64,000 nucleotides of DNA from NCBI GenBank assembly GCA_947034885.2, contig OX344749.2, positions 2,929,501 to 2,993,500 on the forward strand, in the 5' to 3' direction. The notes under the pieces are model-generated. The model was not told where the DNA came from. It worked only from the letters and a program-made list of their open reading frames with translations, and ran no database searches. Positions 1-11,360 of this stretch are shown in pieces. Source of the stretch: Thuidium tamariscinum (Eukaryota; Streptophyta; Bryopsida; Hypnales; Thuidiaceae). Positions within the stretch are counted from its first letter, which is position 1, and every line of letters starts with the position of its first letter. A program made the position numbers and the translations under genes.

Positions 1-1228
1 GTTTGTTGACATGCAGAAACTCCAACTACACTACCGAAGCCTCAAGATTATGAAACCCGAAGCAATGGAAGTTGAAGAAATCATACCTTGTAATAGTGAA
101 TTGACAAGACAGCTTGTGACCGCACGTCCAAGTGCTTGACACGCTGCAATGCACGAGCTCCAAACTCCTCAGCCTCAGCAAGCATGTTCACGACTTCACA
201 TGTGCAAAAGAAAAATTCCTAGCTAGCTTGGGGGCTTCACACCAGTTCGTTAGGATTCAATATCCGTGCTTCCCGCCTCGAATTTCTATATGAGATGCGA
301 ATCTTGCAAGTTTGAAATTGTTGACTGCCCTCCTCAAGTGAAGACTGCATTGACCAAGGGGAGGATCTCACCGGATGCGGTCTCCTAAAGCAAATGTTGA
401 CCACTTTCTCGGAGTTTGCGCAACACTGCCTTCGAGGAGCATCTCCGAATGTGAACCCCTCACTATAATTGCTTACTGGATTCTTCATGTTCACATTAAT
501 CCAATCTATTGCAAAGTCACAGAGTTAAATTTGCGTGTTTACAATTATTGTAACTGTTGACTTCACTCTCGAGATTAGCGCAACTTGAAGACCCTGCAGA
601 AGATGCACGTGGCCTTCTCTTTTGAATCTTTGGTAGATTCTTTGAATCTGTAGCATTGAAGTAGGGGACTTGCGGCATTCTGTCTATCAAATATACTCGT
701 CACAATGACAATGAACACTTCCGTGTCTTTTATCTTCATTAATATTAACCACTATTTATGTTGTGTTTCATTATCTTATAGGCTCATCTATACCAATTAT
801 GTGAAAGTCAAATACATTTTGGTTTGAAGCAATTTCCCATTGTACAGAATGACTACATGTTATTTAGTGAATTTCTTTATCAACACTACTGAATTCACCA
901 TCTACATTTTATTATAGAGAAAACAAATGCAATGGATACATGACATTACAATAAATGATTAAATGGAAATTAATTTAGAATCTTGGATCCACCATATAAA
1001 GGTGTAGATTCTCTACGAAACGAAGATCTCCCTTGCTCAAACTTCGTTTCAATAAGAGGATGCCTGAGGATGTATGCCCTAGTGTTTACAAAAAGAGTTT
1101 GAAAATTAGGGTTCCAATCATTGGAAAATTCAACCTAAACAATTACAAGTTACACGGTTACATCTTACAATTTGACCATTGACCACGCTTTCGTTTGAGG
1201 TCCATCATTTGTAGGATCATTCTAGGAG
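1..1228. other. Intergenic, no gene recognised
   Basis: AT-rich sequence. The short ORFs on both strands between 237 and 560 show no recognisable domain and no convincing splice context. I see nothing else that I can support. Confidence 0.5.
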
Positions 1229-1345
1229 GTTCCACGGTTTTAGGGTTCAGGGTATGGCATCCACGGTCTTAGGGTATGGCATCCACGGTCTTAGGGAATA
1301 GCATCTATGGTCTTAGGGAAGACGCTCTATGGCCTTAGGGTTTAG
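1229..1345. repeat. 22-bp tandem repeat with telomere-like heptamers
   Basis: Four imperfect units spaced exactly 22 bases apart (unit anchors at 1251, 1273, 1295 and 1317). The core reads GGCATCCACGGTCTTAGGGT, degrading to the right. The array is flanked by TTTAGGG-like words (1239-1250 and 1335-1360), the plant telomere motif. This could be an ancient interstitial telomeric remnant or a simple minisatellite. The 1346-2281 stretch after it is AT-rich, with no gene seen. Confidence 0.65.
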
Positions 1346-2281
1346 GGTTCAAGGTTTAGGGTCTACTCTTTCAAATTATTGGTTCTACGGGTTGCGATTG
1401 ACAATGAAATGGTCATTGGTATAACGGTTTAGAGGATTAGGGTCTACATTCTCATGTTCTTGAATGGCGTAAAGGTTGTAGATTGTACTATCTAGGGTTT
1501 TATATCAAGGATTTATAAATTAGGATTTCTAGTTTTCGATATGAGATTCAGTGAATTCTAAGTGTTTTATTTCGAGGATCATGAGACTATGATATTTCAA
1601 ATTAGGGTGCCTAAATATTGAATGATTATGTTGAGGGTTTGGGTTACAATATTGATTTTATTCTTGTTGGAGTTCAGGTATATTATTCAGGATAGTACTA
1701 GGGCCTTCTTGGGATTCAAGTTTTTCTTAAATTCATGATTGGATGAGGGTTTTTTGATGAGAACAATAAAATTAGTGTCTGAATTCATATTTATTAATAA
1801 CATTATGAGCTTGCTTTTGTGGGATTATTTTTTAATTAAAGGCCTAACTTCAGATTCTAAACCTGGCTACCATTAGTTTTACTTGCCAATTATAATGAAA
1901 ATGTGTATTGTTAATATTCAATAGACTTACTATCCTTCCAATTCCTATTTACCGAATAAATAATTTTGATTTTGAAAAAAAATAAATGATTCTAAAATAG
2001 TTAACTTTCTAACTTCGTTGAATTATAGTTACAATCATGTTATTTGCTATAAAATATAAGATTAATATTCATAATTCTTCTCATTCATCCTTTATCCGTA
2101 GGCCAATATAAATTAATTAAAAGCTTCCTTCAAACAAGTAAATAATTTTGTCCATTATCTTATGTCATTGAAAATAACAAATCTTTACTTGTTCATACAA
2201 TTCTTTACAAATAATGTAATTATAGGATTCTTATTCTATATGCAAACCTCACATGATGAATTTATAAATTGCTATGTTGGA

Positions 2282-3392
2282 AATGTATAAGTTGCAATGT
2301 TATAGAACAATCATGTTCTATGACAAATTTCAACTTTCAAGTTGAAATTGTCTATTTTTTATTTGTTTTCTCAAAAAAGGGCACCCTGCCATTCTTTGCA
2401 CCCATTGCCAAATGCAAGCTATGAATCGGAAATCAACATGAATAAGGGACAAAAAAAATATGTGTAAGTTGCAATGTTATAGAACAATCATGTTCTATGA
2501 CAAATTTCAACTTTCAAGTTGAAATTGTCTATTTTTTATTTGTTTTCTCAAAAAAGGGCACCCTGCCATTCTTTGCACCCATTGCCAAATGCAAGCTATG
2601 AATCGGAAATCAACGTGAATAAGGGACAAAAAAAATATGTGTAAGTTGCAATATTATAGAACAATCATGTTTTATGACAGATTTCAACTTTCAAGTTGGA
2701 ATTGTCTATTTTTTATTTGTTTTCTCAAAAAAGGGCACCCTGCCATTCTTTGCACCCATTCCCAAATGCCACATATGATTGGAAATCAACGTCAATAAGA
2801 GACAAAAAAAATATGTGTAAGTTGCAATGTTATAGAACAATCATGTTCTATGACAAATTTCAACTTTCAAGTTGGAATTGTCTATTTTTTATTTGTTTTC
2901 TCAAAAAAGGGCACCCTGCCATTCTTTGCACCCATTGCCAAATGCAAGCTATGAATCGGAAATCAACGTGAATAAGGGACAAAAAAAATATGTGTAAGTT
3001 GCAATGTTATAGAACAATCATGTTCCATGACAAATTTCAACTTTCAAGTTGGAATTGTCTATTTTTTATTTGTTTTCTCAAAAAAGGGCACCCTGCCATT
3101 CTTTGCACCCATTCCCAAATGCCACATATGATTGGAAATCAACATGACTAGGAGACAAAAAAAATATGTGTAAGTTGCAATGTTATAGAACAATCATGTT
3201 TTATGACAAATTTCAACTTTCAAGTTGGAATTGTCTATTTTTTATTTGGATTCTCAAGAAAGGGCACCCTGCCATTCTTTTCACATGCATTGCGAAATGC
3301 CACGTAAAACTGAAAATCAACGTGAATAGGGGCCAAGAAAAATATGTGGAGGTTGCAATGTCATAGAACAATCATGTTCTATGACAATTTGG
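2282..3392. repeat. Tandem satellite, about 177-bp unit, six copies
   Basis: The word TAAGTTGCAATGTTATAGAA or a close variant starts at 2288, 2465, 2642, 2818, 2995 and 3171, with a decayed seventh start near 3349. The period is therefore 176-178 bases. Units are more than 90 percent alike by eye; the last is the most diverged. Each unit carries an internal inverted repeat, AATTTCAACTT / AAGTTGAAATT with a 2-base spacer (perfect in the first units, one mismatch later). Short ORFs here (2696-2971, 3166-3366) simply read through the repeat and are not genes. The unit length resembles plant centromeric satellites, but the array is short. Confidence 0.92.
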
Positions 3393-4839
3393 GTGTGAAT
3401 TCGAAATTAGAGTTGAATCCATTGCAATGGCTTAATAATATATAAGTTTTTGCGGAACTTAAATACACTTCCATGCCTAGTTTAGGGTCCTTGTACATAG
3501 CATCAATTGAATTTAAGAAAATTAAAACAAATTTATGTTGAATGATTTTGTAATGATTATTTTAATGTATTGGTATAGAACATGCACATTTTAGTCCTGC
3601 ACGATGGACTCTATGAATAGCACAATAATTTTCATGCAATTATTTGATTTGAGACATTTGGCCTTACCCTTGTTTTATATGACTTTGTAAAGATTTGGAG
3701 GTAATCATGTTGAATTGTCTATAATGATTGTGATGTAATTGTTGAATGATGAAGAAGGTTAATGTCACCTTCAGTGTGTCAAAGACAATGGTGCCAAAAT
3801 AATTGAATTGTGTCAATTGAAGTAATTAAATTTATGCACTTTGGTATATAAAATTTTTGTTGCTTTACTACAATAGAAACTTTGTATTTCAATTTTAAAT
3901 TGGACATGAAATCCTTTTACGATTAAATAAGAATAGGGTGCTCTAAAAAGTTTTGAGACATTTTTAACACTAATTTTACTATTTTAGGGGATTCATTAAA
4001 AAAATAAGGAGCAAAAACTAGAATATATAACACCTATGAATAAAAGTCTTTTTTGGTAAAAGAAAATTGGGTGTGAATTCCAAATTAGAGAGAATTTCAC
4101 ACCAACAACAGAAAGTGTTTAAAAAGAAATAGGGTGCACAAAATAAAAGGACTTGTAACACCTACAAACCAAACTGTTTCGCCTAAAATATAGGGTGTGG
4201 TAAAATAAGGACAACATTTCAATCATCACTTCGCTTTTTGATCCTTTAAATCGAATTACATTTCTAAAAGAGATTATTTTCATATTGATTTTCCTAGCAC
4301 TTGTATCTTGCTTGAATTGTCGATTTGTGGATATGCATAACTTTAATTGAATGTGGTAAATAATCCAAGTAATTTCTAATTCAAAATACTTACTAGCAAG
4401 TGTACCTTCAATGTATAATTATGAAGAGCATTATACAAGTGGTATGTTAAGTTATATAATTGGTAGTGAATACTGAATTATTTATTTTTCAAAAAATTTT
4501 AATTGTATAGTTTAAACTTATAGCTCTATAGTATGGACCCAAGTATTGTAGCAAACATTAGTGGTCACTCATATTTTTGTAATAAAAAACTTGGCACTTT
4601 TTCACAAACCCCAACAAAGGATTTGTAAACACTTCAAGCTAAAATATATGCATTTTTTAATCATGATGATTTCCTTAGTTTTATGATCAAAACATGCACT
4701 TTTTTTTTTTGGTAAGCTTTTGGATGCCACATAATTTATGACATGTCATTTTCCAAAACCCTAAACTTCCAATTCTTAAACCCATACAATTATGTAATGA
4801 TGCCCTAATCACCATCATGACCCACCACAGGACTTATCA
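3393..4839. other. Intergenic, no gene recognised
   Basis: Very AT-rich sequence with scattered words such as AATAGGGTG and GGTGTGAATTC (3387-3405 and 4069-4084), which suggest old repeat debris. No ORF has domain content. Confidence 0.5.
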
Positions 4840-5249
4840 TCATGGCGTAGCCTGTAATGAATGTTGCGCCCCCCTGTGGAAGCGACATTCACTCCGGCGT
4901 CATTAGTGTGCCGCTCCACGTGTATGGGCGGCTCCCGTTGCGCCTTCCTCCCGATGCCGCTGCCTGCCTGCCATTTCCGTTTCTCCGGCTCGCTGCTCAC
5001 TTCTCTAATCTTGTCGTTCCTCCCTCCCAAGTCGTCGCTGCCTTGTATCCGATTGTTTGTCTTTAAATGCGCTTGGGGAATTGGTCCATGTGCATTGATG
5101 TGCACACAGACTTGACTTCAAACTTGATACTCTTGTGCTAGAGCCGCTGCTACGTTGAGTCCGAATTACGGTGCGCACTTCGAGTACGCTCGTAGAGCCC
5201 TGCTGTGTCGTCGACGCTTGGACGTGGCGCTGGCGCTTGGCGCTTGATC

Positions 5250-5346
5250 ATGTCGCTGGAGTATCCCGAAGTGAGGTCGGGAGAGGTGGGAAGCTGTCGT
5301 GGGAGGCTGCTGCACGAAGCGCTTCTTCCCCATGGACACCTCGCAG
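5250..5346 (+). CDS. Possible first coding exon of an unknown gene
   Basis: A GC-rich island (about 4840-5440) interrupts AT-rich DNA. Inside it an ATG at 5250 opens 32 codons (MSLEYPEVRSGEVG...) that run to a good splice donor, CAG followed by GTAAGG at 5347. It has no recognisable domain. It lies 2.2 kb upstream of the first well-supported exon of the 7.6-13.0 kb gene on the same strand and could be its 5' exon. I cannot connect the phases, because other exons could lie between. It could equally be a short uORF in a leader. This is inference from composition and the donor site only. Confidence 0.25.
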
Positions 5347-5439
5347 GTAAGGCATGCTTCATGTTCTGTAGTGAGCTAGTTCGACATTTCATATGCTTTT
5401 CTTCAATGTTTTCACGGTCGCTTATCTAGTATTGGAAAA

Positions 5440-6558
5440 GTAAGCATGCAGTCTCTTAACCACTTGTGAATTCAAAGCACAACGTGAGTAGGAGAGTAAT
5501 GTAGATCAGGGTGGTTCATATAGCCTTTGGCATTGCATAGTCATTCCAAGTTGTTACTGTAACTTTCAATTGCTCGTTAGAAAAAATCTCCGCTTCAATC
5601 TGCCTTGTATCCGATTTTTCATAGGCTGTCCACCTGAAGTCAGTGTGTGCGGCTGTCAATGTGCATAGCATCGGAACTTTTTGTTCACACTTGCAGCTAG
5701 CAAGCGCACCCTGACTTCATTTTCTAAGGTTAGTTTGTAGCTATTGTGGACTGCTCGCTCCGTGAGTACGCCACTTCAACAAATGCTGCTTCATTTGTGT
5801 CTTTGGGGTGAATTTTGGTACATGTTTAAGATCAGATTGAAGATAGTACTACAGATGCTATAGCTGCCAGTGATGTGGGTTTAGAAACCTGTCGAGGTAG
5901 TCCTTGTGCTCAAACATTTGAATTGTGAGTCGGTGAACAATAGAATTATGATGGTTTCAATTGTTGTTGATGTTTTTCTGAAATTAAAGTTTTATTAGAG
6001 TTAATTTTGTATCTTGACGCCCTCAGACAGCCACTTTCACAACTTCTGTGTCCATACTCTGTGATTCACGCTGATATGCCCTGGCTTCTTCCTGTTGCCC
6101 ATTGCACAGAAGTTCACTTGAAGACTACAGACTTGCTCGAATTTGTACACAATGGAAGTGGAGTCTGCACAGCCGGCGGAAGAGCTTCCGATGTGGGACA
6201 ATCCATAAGTACCCACTCACTGAGAAGTTAGTGTTGCACAGATCCATTTGCATCTCACTGAATGTTGAAATTCATTGGCAATTCAGGTGTATGTAATGAC
6301 AGTGAGACTAACTTAGTTACATCATTCACAGTTTTCCATCTTTTAAAGAAGTTTAGGTTAGACAGTGTATTAAGATGTATGATTGTAGAAGGGGCAGCAG
6401 GTCTAGATGTGCGCGTAGCAAGATCATTCAGTGTTTAGGCGTTACATAGTACTAAAAAGCCATAGTAGTACACATCCAGGGATTTCCGTATGGTAACTGT
6501 AGCCTAAACCGAGAACCGTAATTCCTGTAACTGAAGTATTGAAGACTTTTCAATGAAT
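5440..6558. other. Probable intron or intergenic, no gene recognised
   Basis: Mixed-composition DNA with short overlapping plus-strand ORFs (6007-6231, 6102-6296) and no recognisable domain. If 5250-5346 is an exon of the downstream gene, this would be intronic. Confidence 0.35.
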
Positions 6559-6775
6559 CCTGTATTACCACGTATCCGGAGAAATCAGTATGGTGACCTA
6601 TAATTGCGCATCTGGGAAAATCCAGAGGATATCCTATAACCGCGCATCAGGAGTTTTTGACAAAAGAACCCTATAACCGCGGAAACGTAGAGCGCAATGT
6701 GTCACCAATTATAACTAATTCCTGATCGCTAGAAGAAATCCCTATTACCACGGAACGGGAGCACCCCCAATGATC
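6559..6775. repeat. Degenerate 36-bp tandem repeat
   Basis: The word CCTATAACCGCG or a variant recurs at 6559, 6597, 6633, 6669, about 6703 and 6741. Spacing is 36-38 bases. Between these words lie degenerate versions of the palindrome that dominates the next 9 kb, for example ATCTGGGAAAATCCAGAGGAT starting near 6610. The array may be the oldest surviving form of that repeat. Confidence 0.6.
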
Positions 6776-6805
6776 CTTAGTCATAAAAATAAAGGCCACA
6801 AAATC

Positions 6806-7543
6806 ATCTGGAGATCTCCCAATAAGTACGAGAAAAGAACTTCGATAACGAAACCAATGACGAATGTAAACGGAAAAAAAAAGCCATCCGGAGATCTCCC
6901 GATAGTAAGAAACTAAATGACGGTAGTATTAGTTCCCTAATGCCATGAAGCCTAAAGGAAGCCTAAATTCATAGTATGGCTCCTGATCTATCCGGAGATC
7001 TGCCGATGCTGCCTAATCCGAAATTCTTATATCAACGGGAGGTCTCCCGATAAATATGAGTTTTATCCCGAGTTGTAAAGACAAATGAAGATGTAGAAAA
7101 TAGGAATCGTTTAGGGAGAGAGCCCGCGGTGGAAAGACTTGAAGATACAATGAGTGTTGATGGATAATAAGATATCCGTGGACAGAAGTACATGGATAGT
7201 TCAATGTCAAAGCTATCGGGAGATCTCCCGATAGTTGCTTTAAGGATTAGAAGGGTCCTGGAGTGCCCATAACTAGAATATCAGTTTCTCGGAGTAAGCT
7301 AACGGGAGATCTCCCAATAGTTGCTTTAGGCATTACAATGGTCTTCAACTACTATAACTACAAAGTGGGTCTGGAAATATGGCCTTGAGGCCATCGGGAG
7401 ATCTCTCGATGGCTGGCAGTAGTACAACTGCAAACCATTTTGAATCTCGTCACACTTCTCGATGTATGTGAGAAGACCATTCATATTGAATGCCGCTCAG
7501 TATTCCAATGGCTTAAAGTAGTGACATCGGGAGATCTCCCGAT
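6806..7543. repeat. Cluster of eight 18-bp palindromes (BglII-core family)
   Basis: Copies of ATCGGGAGATCTCCCGAT start at 6806, 6886, 6990, 7034, 7215, 7301, 7393 and 7526. Those at 7215 and 7526 are perfect; the others differ by one to three bases. Several differences are paired, so the dyad symmetry survives (ATCCGGAGATCTCC... types). At 7213-7234 the symmetry extends to 22 bases. The copies at 7215 and 7301 share a further right flank, ATAGTTGCTTTA(A/G)G(G/C)ATTA, so part of the spread was by duplication of longer units. Every copy is centred on AGATCT. All lie just upstream of the first clear exon at 7600. Confidence 0.93.
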
Positions 7544-7599
7544 GACTGAGGTTCGTAGGTACTTCAGCATCTAACAACTTTTGTTCTGCTTAATTACAG

Positions 7600-8925
7600 G
7601 GATGTTTTGTACTCTGAAATACCACCGGACATGAGCTCTAAAAGGCTTGCAGCCTTTGTTGACGGGTGGGTTCCTACTTATAGATACAAGGGGGCTCATC
7701 ACCTGGTGGGCGTTTTCTGGTGCCGCAACAAAGTTACTACGTGGGGCATTGAGTGGAAGGTGGATAGTGATAAGCGAGTGACTATCGTACCTACACTAAT
7801 GTACATGGACCAGAAGTCAGCATTGTCCGGGCTGGACGTGTTGGAGATACAGGGTCTAAATGATTCCACAGCTCTTGTGGTAATTCAGGAGAAAATTGCC
7901 AAGTCCAACGATGACTTAACATTCGGTTTAATTTTGGACTATAGGTTGATGAGGAAAGAGTTGTGCGTAACCGTTTTCCAGCGTGGGTACTTGTATTCGG
8001 CATCTGGCTTTTGTTAGTGGACTCCTGAAGAAATGAAGACGCAGTGGAACATCATGGACCAGGACCGCCAAGAGGCAAACGTGACGAACACTGCCCTTGT
8101 AGTAGCAGCTCCAGCAGCATCACCGGCAAAGAAGGGAACAAAACGGAAAGCACTAGTCGGAGCACCAGGGGATGATGCCACAGATGATAGTAATGCAAAG
8201 GCCAAGATCCTGAAGACTATCACAATTGAAAGATGCGTGGCCTTCACAGATGCAGAAGTAAAGAAGCTGAGCAAAGGGCAAATGTCGGCAATGCAACAGC
8301 TTTACAAGAGGGTCTTTGGGGTGATGTATAAGTGGGGGAAGAGACCTCTAGTGGACGCAGGCGGTAAAGCAATTCGTGTGCACTACAAGCACTTGCATAA
8401 GGCTCCACCAGGGAAGATTGTGTACAGAGGTATTGAGGGGCTAGGTTGGAGGGGATCCTAAACCAAGTCCGAATCGAGGCAAACTACGACTCTGAATTGA
8501 GACACATCACAGTCCTTCCCCTAAAACTTGGTCCGTATGGTGGTGATGGTTCCAATACAAGGGCTGCTTTTTGGGATTCCGCTCCGAATAAGAGAGATCT
8601 AACGAGCACAACGAATTACTACATCATTGGTGGACAACACACAGTCGAAGCGTATAAGAGACTCTTGGAGGTAGGCGAGATCCCGGAGTGTGATAGAGCG
8701 CAGGCATCAACCTTTGAAATCATTCCTATTTGGGCACCAATGAGTACTACGACGCATAGTAGTGACGACCTTGTCTACCTCTCTCAATCACTGAACCAGA
8801 ACATTGCTGGTCAACAACGCGAGCAATGTTTCACTCAGCAACTCCTGAATGCGCGAGTGAAATGGAGGGATATGAATAGCCCACAACCAGCGTATGGTGG
8901 GAGAATTCACTCGCCTGAGTATGCG
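7600..8925 (+). pseudogene. Unknown gene, exon with ParB-like motif, broken
   Basis: The exon opens after the acceptor TTACAG at 7594-7599 and ends at the donor GCG|GTAAGG (8926). It is read in one frame to about 8440 and then shifts frame to continue to the donor. An in-frame TAG (8015-8017) interrupts the first part, with open frame on both sides. The middle is rich in Ala/Lys/Asp (8080-8200) and looks like a disordered, nuclear-type linker. The last third contains IIGGQHTVEAYKRLL (about 8620-8665), which resembles the GGQHR-type core of ParB/Srx-like nucleotide-binding domains. It is followed by QSLNQNIAGQQREQ, in a position suited to the family's substrate-binding helices. Family assignment is by motif only. 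The TAG and the frameshift make this copy a pseudogene unless recoding occurs. The exon is preceded by eight palindromes and followed by a short intron holding another. Confidence 0.5.
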
Positions 8926-8995
8926 GTAAGGAGTACACCACTCTTCTCTTGGAATTGATTCTCACTTTTTCATTAGTTTTGGAGGAGGGCTTGGC

Positions 8996-9013
8996 ATCGG
9001 GAGATCTCCCGAT
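8996..9013. repeat. Palindrome copy inside an intron
   Basis: A perfect ATCGGGAGATCTCCCGAT followed by AGTTGCTT, the same right flank as the copies at 7215 and 7301. It lies in the middle of the predicted 156-base intron 8926-9081. Confidence 0.9.
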
Positions 9014-9081
9014 AGTTGCTTCTCGTAGGATAGAGTTTTGTCCTTGGAATTTCAACTGATTGTGATGTGGCCCTAGCGCAG

Positions 9082-9813
9082 AGGTTCCATCCTGTAATGA
9101 GTGCAATCTTCACAGGAGTTAAGCACAATGACGCGGCAGATTTGAGAATTCCGCTTCTCTTCCTTGAAGATGATGATGATGTCAGACGATGGATAAAGAT
9201 CGAGGAGAACTACATGAATCAGCACCTTTCGGACAATGCCGGAGATTATGGAGGTCCAAAAACAAAGCGGAAACCACTGTTTCAAAATGACTTCAGGCCT
9301 CTCTACAGCCTTCACCCTGAGGATGTGAACTACCTGGCGACCTTGGCGGAGAACAAGGAGGTGTCGATGAAGAGCTCTAAGGCAAAGGCGTTGGAGAACC
9401 ACCAGAAGCTCCCTACCCTTGTTCAAGCAGCAGCTCTGGAGAAGCAAGTTTGACTTATGAAGAACGAGCTCATGTGCCAGTATAAATCGCACCCGCTTCC
9501 GAGCAAGAGGCCTGAGTACATCCCATACACTGCCGATCAGTGGGATGCATTTGCGGCGGAGAAGAAAATCAGCCGTCGTGATCTGGAGCTTTGGGTTCAC
9601 AAGTCGAATGACTTTGAGGAAGGACAGGAGTGGTTTAAGGGGCGAGGGCAAGCTCTGAACAAGACATGGGACCCCGAGGATTGTCCCCGTTTTTTGAGAA
9701 ACCTATGGGAAGCACACATGAGTACCGATGAAGGGGTGCAAGTCAACCAGGTCTTGGCATCAAGTTTTGATGATTCATACATGTGCATGGACGAGAGGGT
9801 GCACTTAAGGTAA
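9082..9813 (+). pseudogene. Unknown gene, second exon, internal TGA
   Basis: The exon starts after the acceptor GCGCAG (9076-9081), in phase 0 with the previous exon. The frame reads RFHPVMSAIFTGVK... and is open to 9813 except for one TGA at 9451-9453 (context KQV-stop-LMKNE). CGA to TGA would be a single CG-context transition. The product is hydrophilic, with acidic runs (LEDDDDVRRW) and a Trp-rich end (WDAFAAEKK, WVHKSNDFEEGQEWF). I do not recognise a family. It may end at the TAA at 9811-9813 or splice at 9810 (GTAACA). The join to the next exon is not phase-compatible, so an exon may be missing or lost. Confidence 0.45.
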
Positions 9814-10222
9814 CATGAGCCACGGACAACGTGCTTTGGGTCCTTTTTTGAGTCCTTTTTGGAATATTTTGTAGAATATTTCATTCAAAAATGTCTCCAA
9901 TTGCATTGAAAATAATTCAAAATATATTCAATTGAAATATTGATGGCAAATTCTATTCAAAAGTTCAAAAATTTCAATGAAAAGGTTTGTTATTCATCAA
10001 ATAAAGCACACCACTAAGGAGTACAAAGGACTGGTTACAGTACCTTTATAAGTCCTTTTGATGCCCTCTTTTTAGTTAGAATGCATTCATATTTTGACAC
10101 ATAATATGTCTATATATATAAAACATTGACATATAATTTTTTTTCATTCTCTTGAATATTTGTAGTTGTTATAATGAAGATTCCATGGAAAAAAAGGTTA
10201 AAAAGCACTGGTTACGAGAATA
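9814..10222. other. Probable intron or inserted AT-rich DNA
   Basis: AT-rich sequence with no palindrome and no ORF, unlike the short palindrome-bearing introns around it. The word ACTGGTTAC occurs near 10030 and again near 10208. The stretch could be an insertion that removed a splice junction. Confidence 0.35.
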
Positions 10223-10882
10223 GTGGCTCATATTACCTTAAGTGCACCCGAGACGAACTGGAACATTAGTGGCGTCTTCGCTAACCCAGTTGTGAAGAAT
10301 TGGCGTGGAGAGAAGAAAAAACACCTATACATCTGGTTTCTTTTCGAAGCTACGGCGACTGGATCAAGGGCGAAGAAGCTGGAGGATCATAAACTCAGAA
10401 GACTTTTTGAAGCATTGGAGTTCTGTGATTCAAATCAGCAAACATTGTTGGCACGGTCTCCAGCTATTCTTTTCACAGATGCTAATGGCTTCCACGAGGT
10501 ACTCGTTCATTTGGACGCCCGTAGGCGAGAGAAGAAGAAGGTTTGGGATTATCACGTAATCCACTACTTCAGCAAACGAGTTGACGGCTTCCCGAGGCCC
10601 GCTACTGGGACAAGATTCAATGTCTTCGTAGTGTACTTATTTGGGTATAATGAGGGCCAAAGTCGAAGGGATTGCTTTTCTTGCTTCTTCCCTGGAATCA
10701 AGCCTCCCATGAAGCCATTTTACGTCTCGGACGACATGGAGGACGTGTACACGTATTGGAAGCACCCTTGTCTACCATGGTTGAAGATCACGACTCCTCT
10801 TGCACTTCTCCGACATCATATACACGACAATATGGTGATTGTAAATGTCAATGGTGGGCCGGAGATTACATTCCTTGGACTG
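10223..10882 (+). pseudogene. Unknown gene, third exon
   Basis: A 220-codon open stretch ends at a consensus donor, CTG|GTAAGATT (10883). The translation is coherent and protein-like (HLYIWFLFEATATGSRAKK, FNVFVVYLFGYNEGQSRRD, CFPGIK-like Pro/Cys turns). I recognise no family; it could be an all-beta or alpha/beta domain. The exact start is uncertain. The frame is open from a little before 10223 and no strong acceptor is visible. It joins in phase 0 to the next exon across a 116-base intron. Confidence 0.45.
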
Positions 10883-10998
10883 GTAAGATTTTAATTTTGA
10901 ACCCTCTACTCATCTATCGGGAGATCTCCGGATGCTTGTATCCTCAAAGGGTAGGTACTCAGAAGCACTCTAACTTGTAATTCTTGATGTCAATTCAG
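10883..10998 (+). repeat. 116-base intron containing a palindrome copy
   Basis: The donor GTAAGA is at 10883 and the acceptor TTCAG ends at 10998. The copy ATCGGGAGATCTCCGGAT occupies 10916-10933. It has one mismatch pair from the consensus; its right half matches the CCGG subtype. Confidence 0.75.
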
Positions 10999-11250
10999 AT
11001 CGCCCGAGCGAAGGTCTTGGAGGTAGTTCAATCAGAGGATACTGATGGAACACGAGTTGTGGGGAAGCAAATTTGGGATGAAGTCTAGAAGTCGCTTGCC
11101 GAAGATGCAGGGCCTAATTCTCATGAGCGTGAACCTTCTATCAATCGGCTTTCGGTGGACGATGCAGATTCGCATGAGACTACAGAACCTTCCAATGTGG
11201 AGTACTCTGAACACAGCGAGGGGACTCAAAGACCAATAGAGATATTGAAG
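10999..11250 (+). pseudogene. Unknown gene, fourth exon, internal TAG
   Basis: The frame IARAKVLEVVQSEDTDGTR continues in phase 0 from the previous exon. A TAG at 11086-11088 (context WDEV-stop-KSLAED) is followed by 54 open codons of Ser/Glu-rich sequence up to a weak donor, AAG|GTCTGT (11251). Low-complexity, hydrophilic composition suggests a linker between folded parts. Confidence 0.45.
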
Positions 11251-11277
11251 GTCTGTCTTCCTTTCCCTTAAGCATCT

Positions 11278-11295
11278 ATCGGGAGATCTCCGGAT
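11278..11295. repeat. Palindrome copy in a 110-base intron
   Basis: ATCGGGAGATCTCCGGAT lies inside the predicted intron 11251-11360. It is identical to the copy at 10916 and both are preceded by CATCT, so the two introns or their repeats are related by duplication. Confidence 0.85.
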
Positions 11296-11360
11296 GTTAA
11301 CTTTTTGTTACTCATGTTTTCTTATGTGGTTGACTGTCTCTATCCTTGTTCAAACCGCAG

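Noticed and set aside
1239..1360. True interstitial telomere
   Set aside because: TTTAGGG words are few and not in tandem. The period is 22 bases, not 7.
2696..3366. ORFs inside the 177-bp array
   Set aside because: They restart at each repeat and translate satellite sequence.
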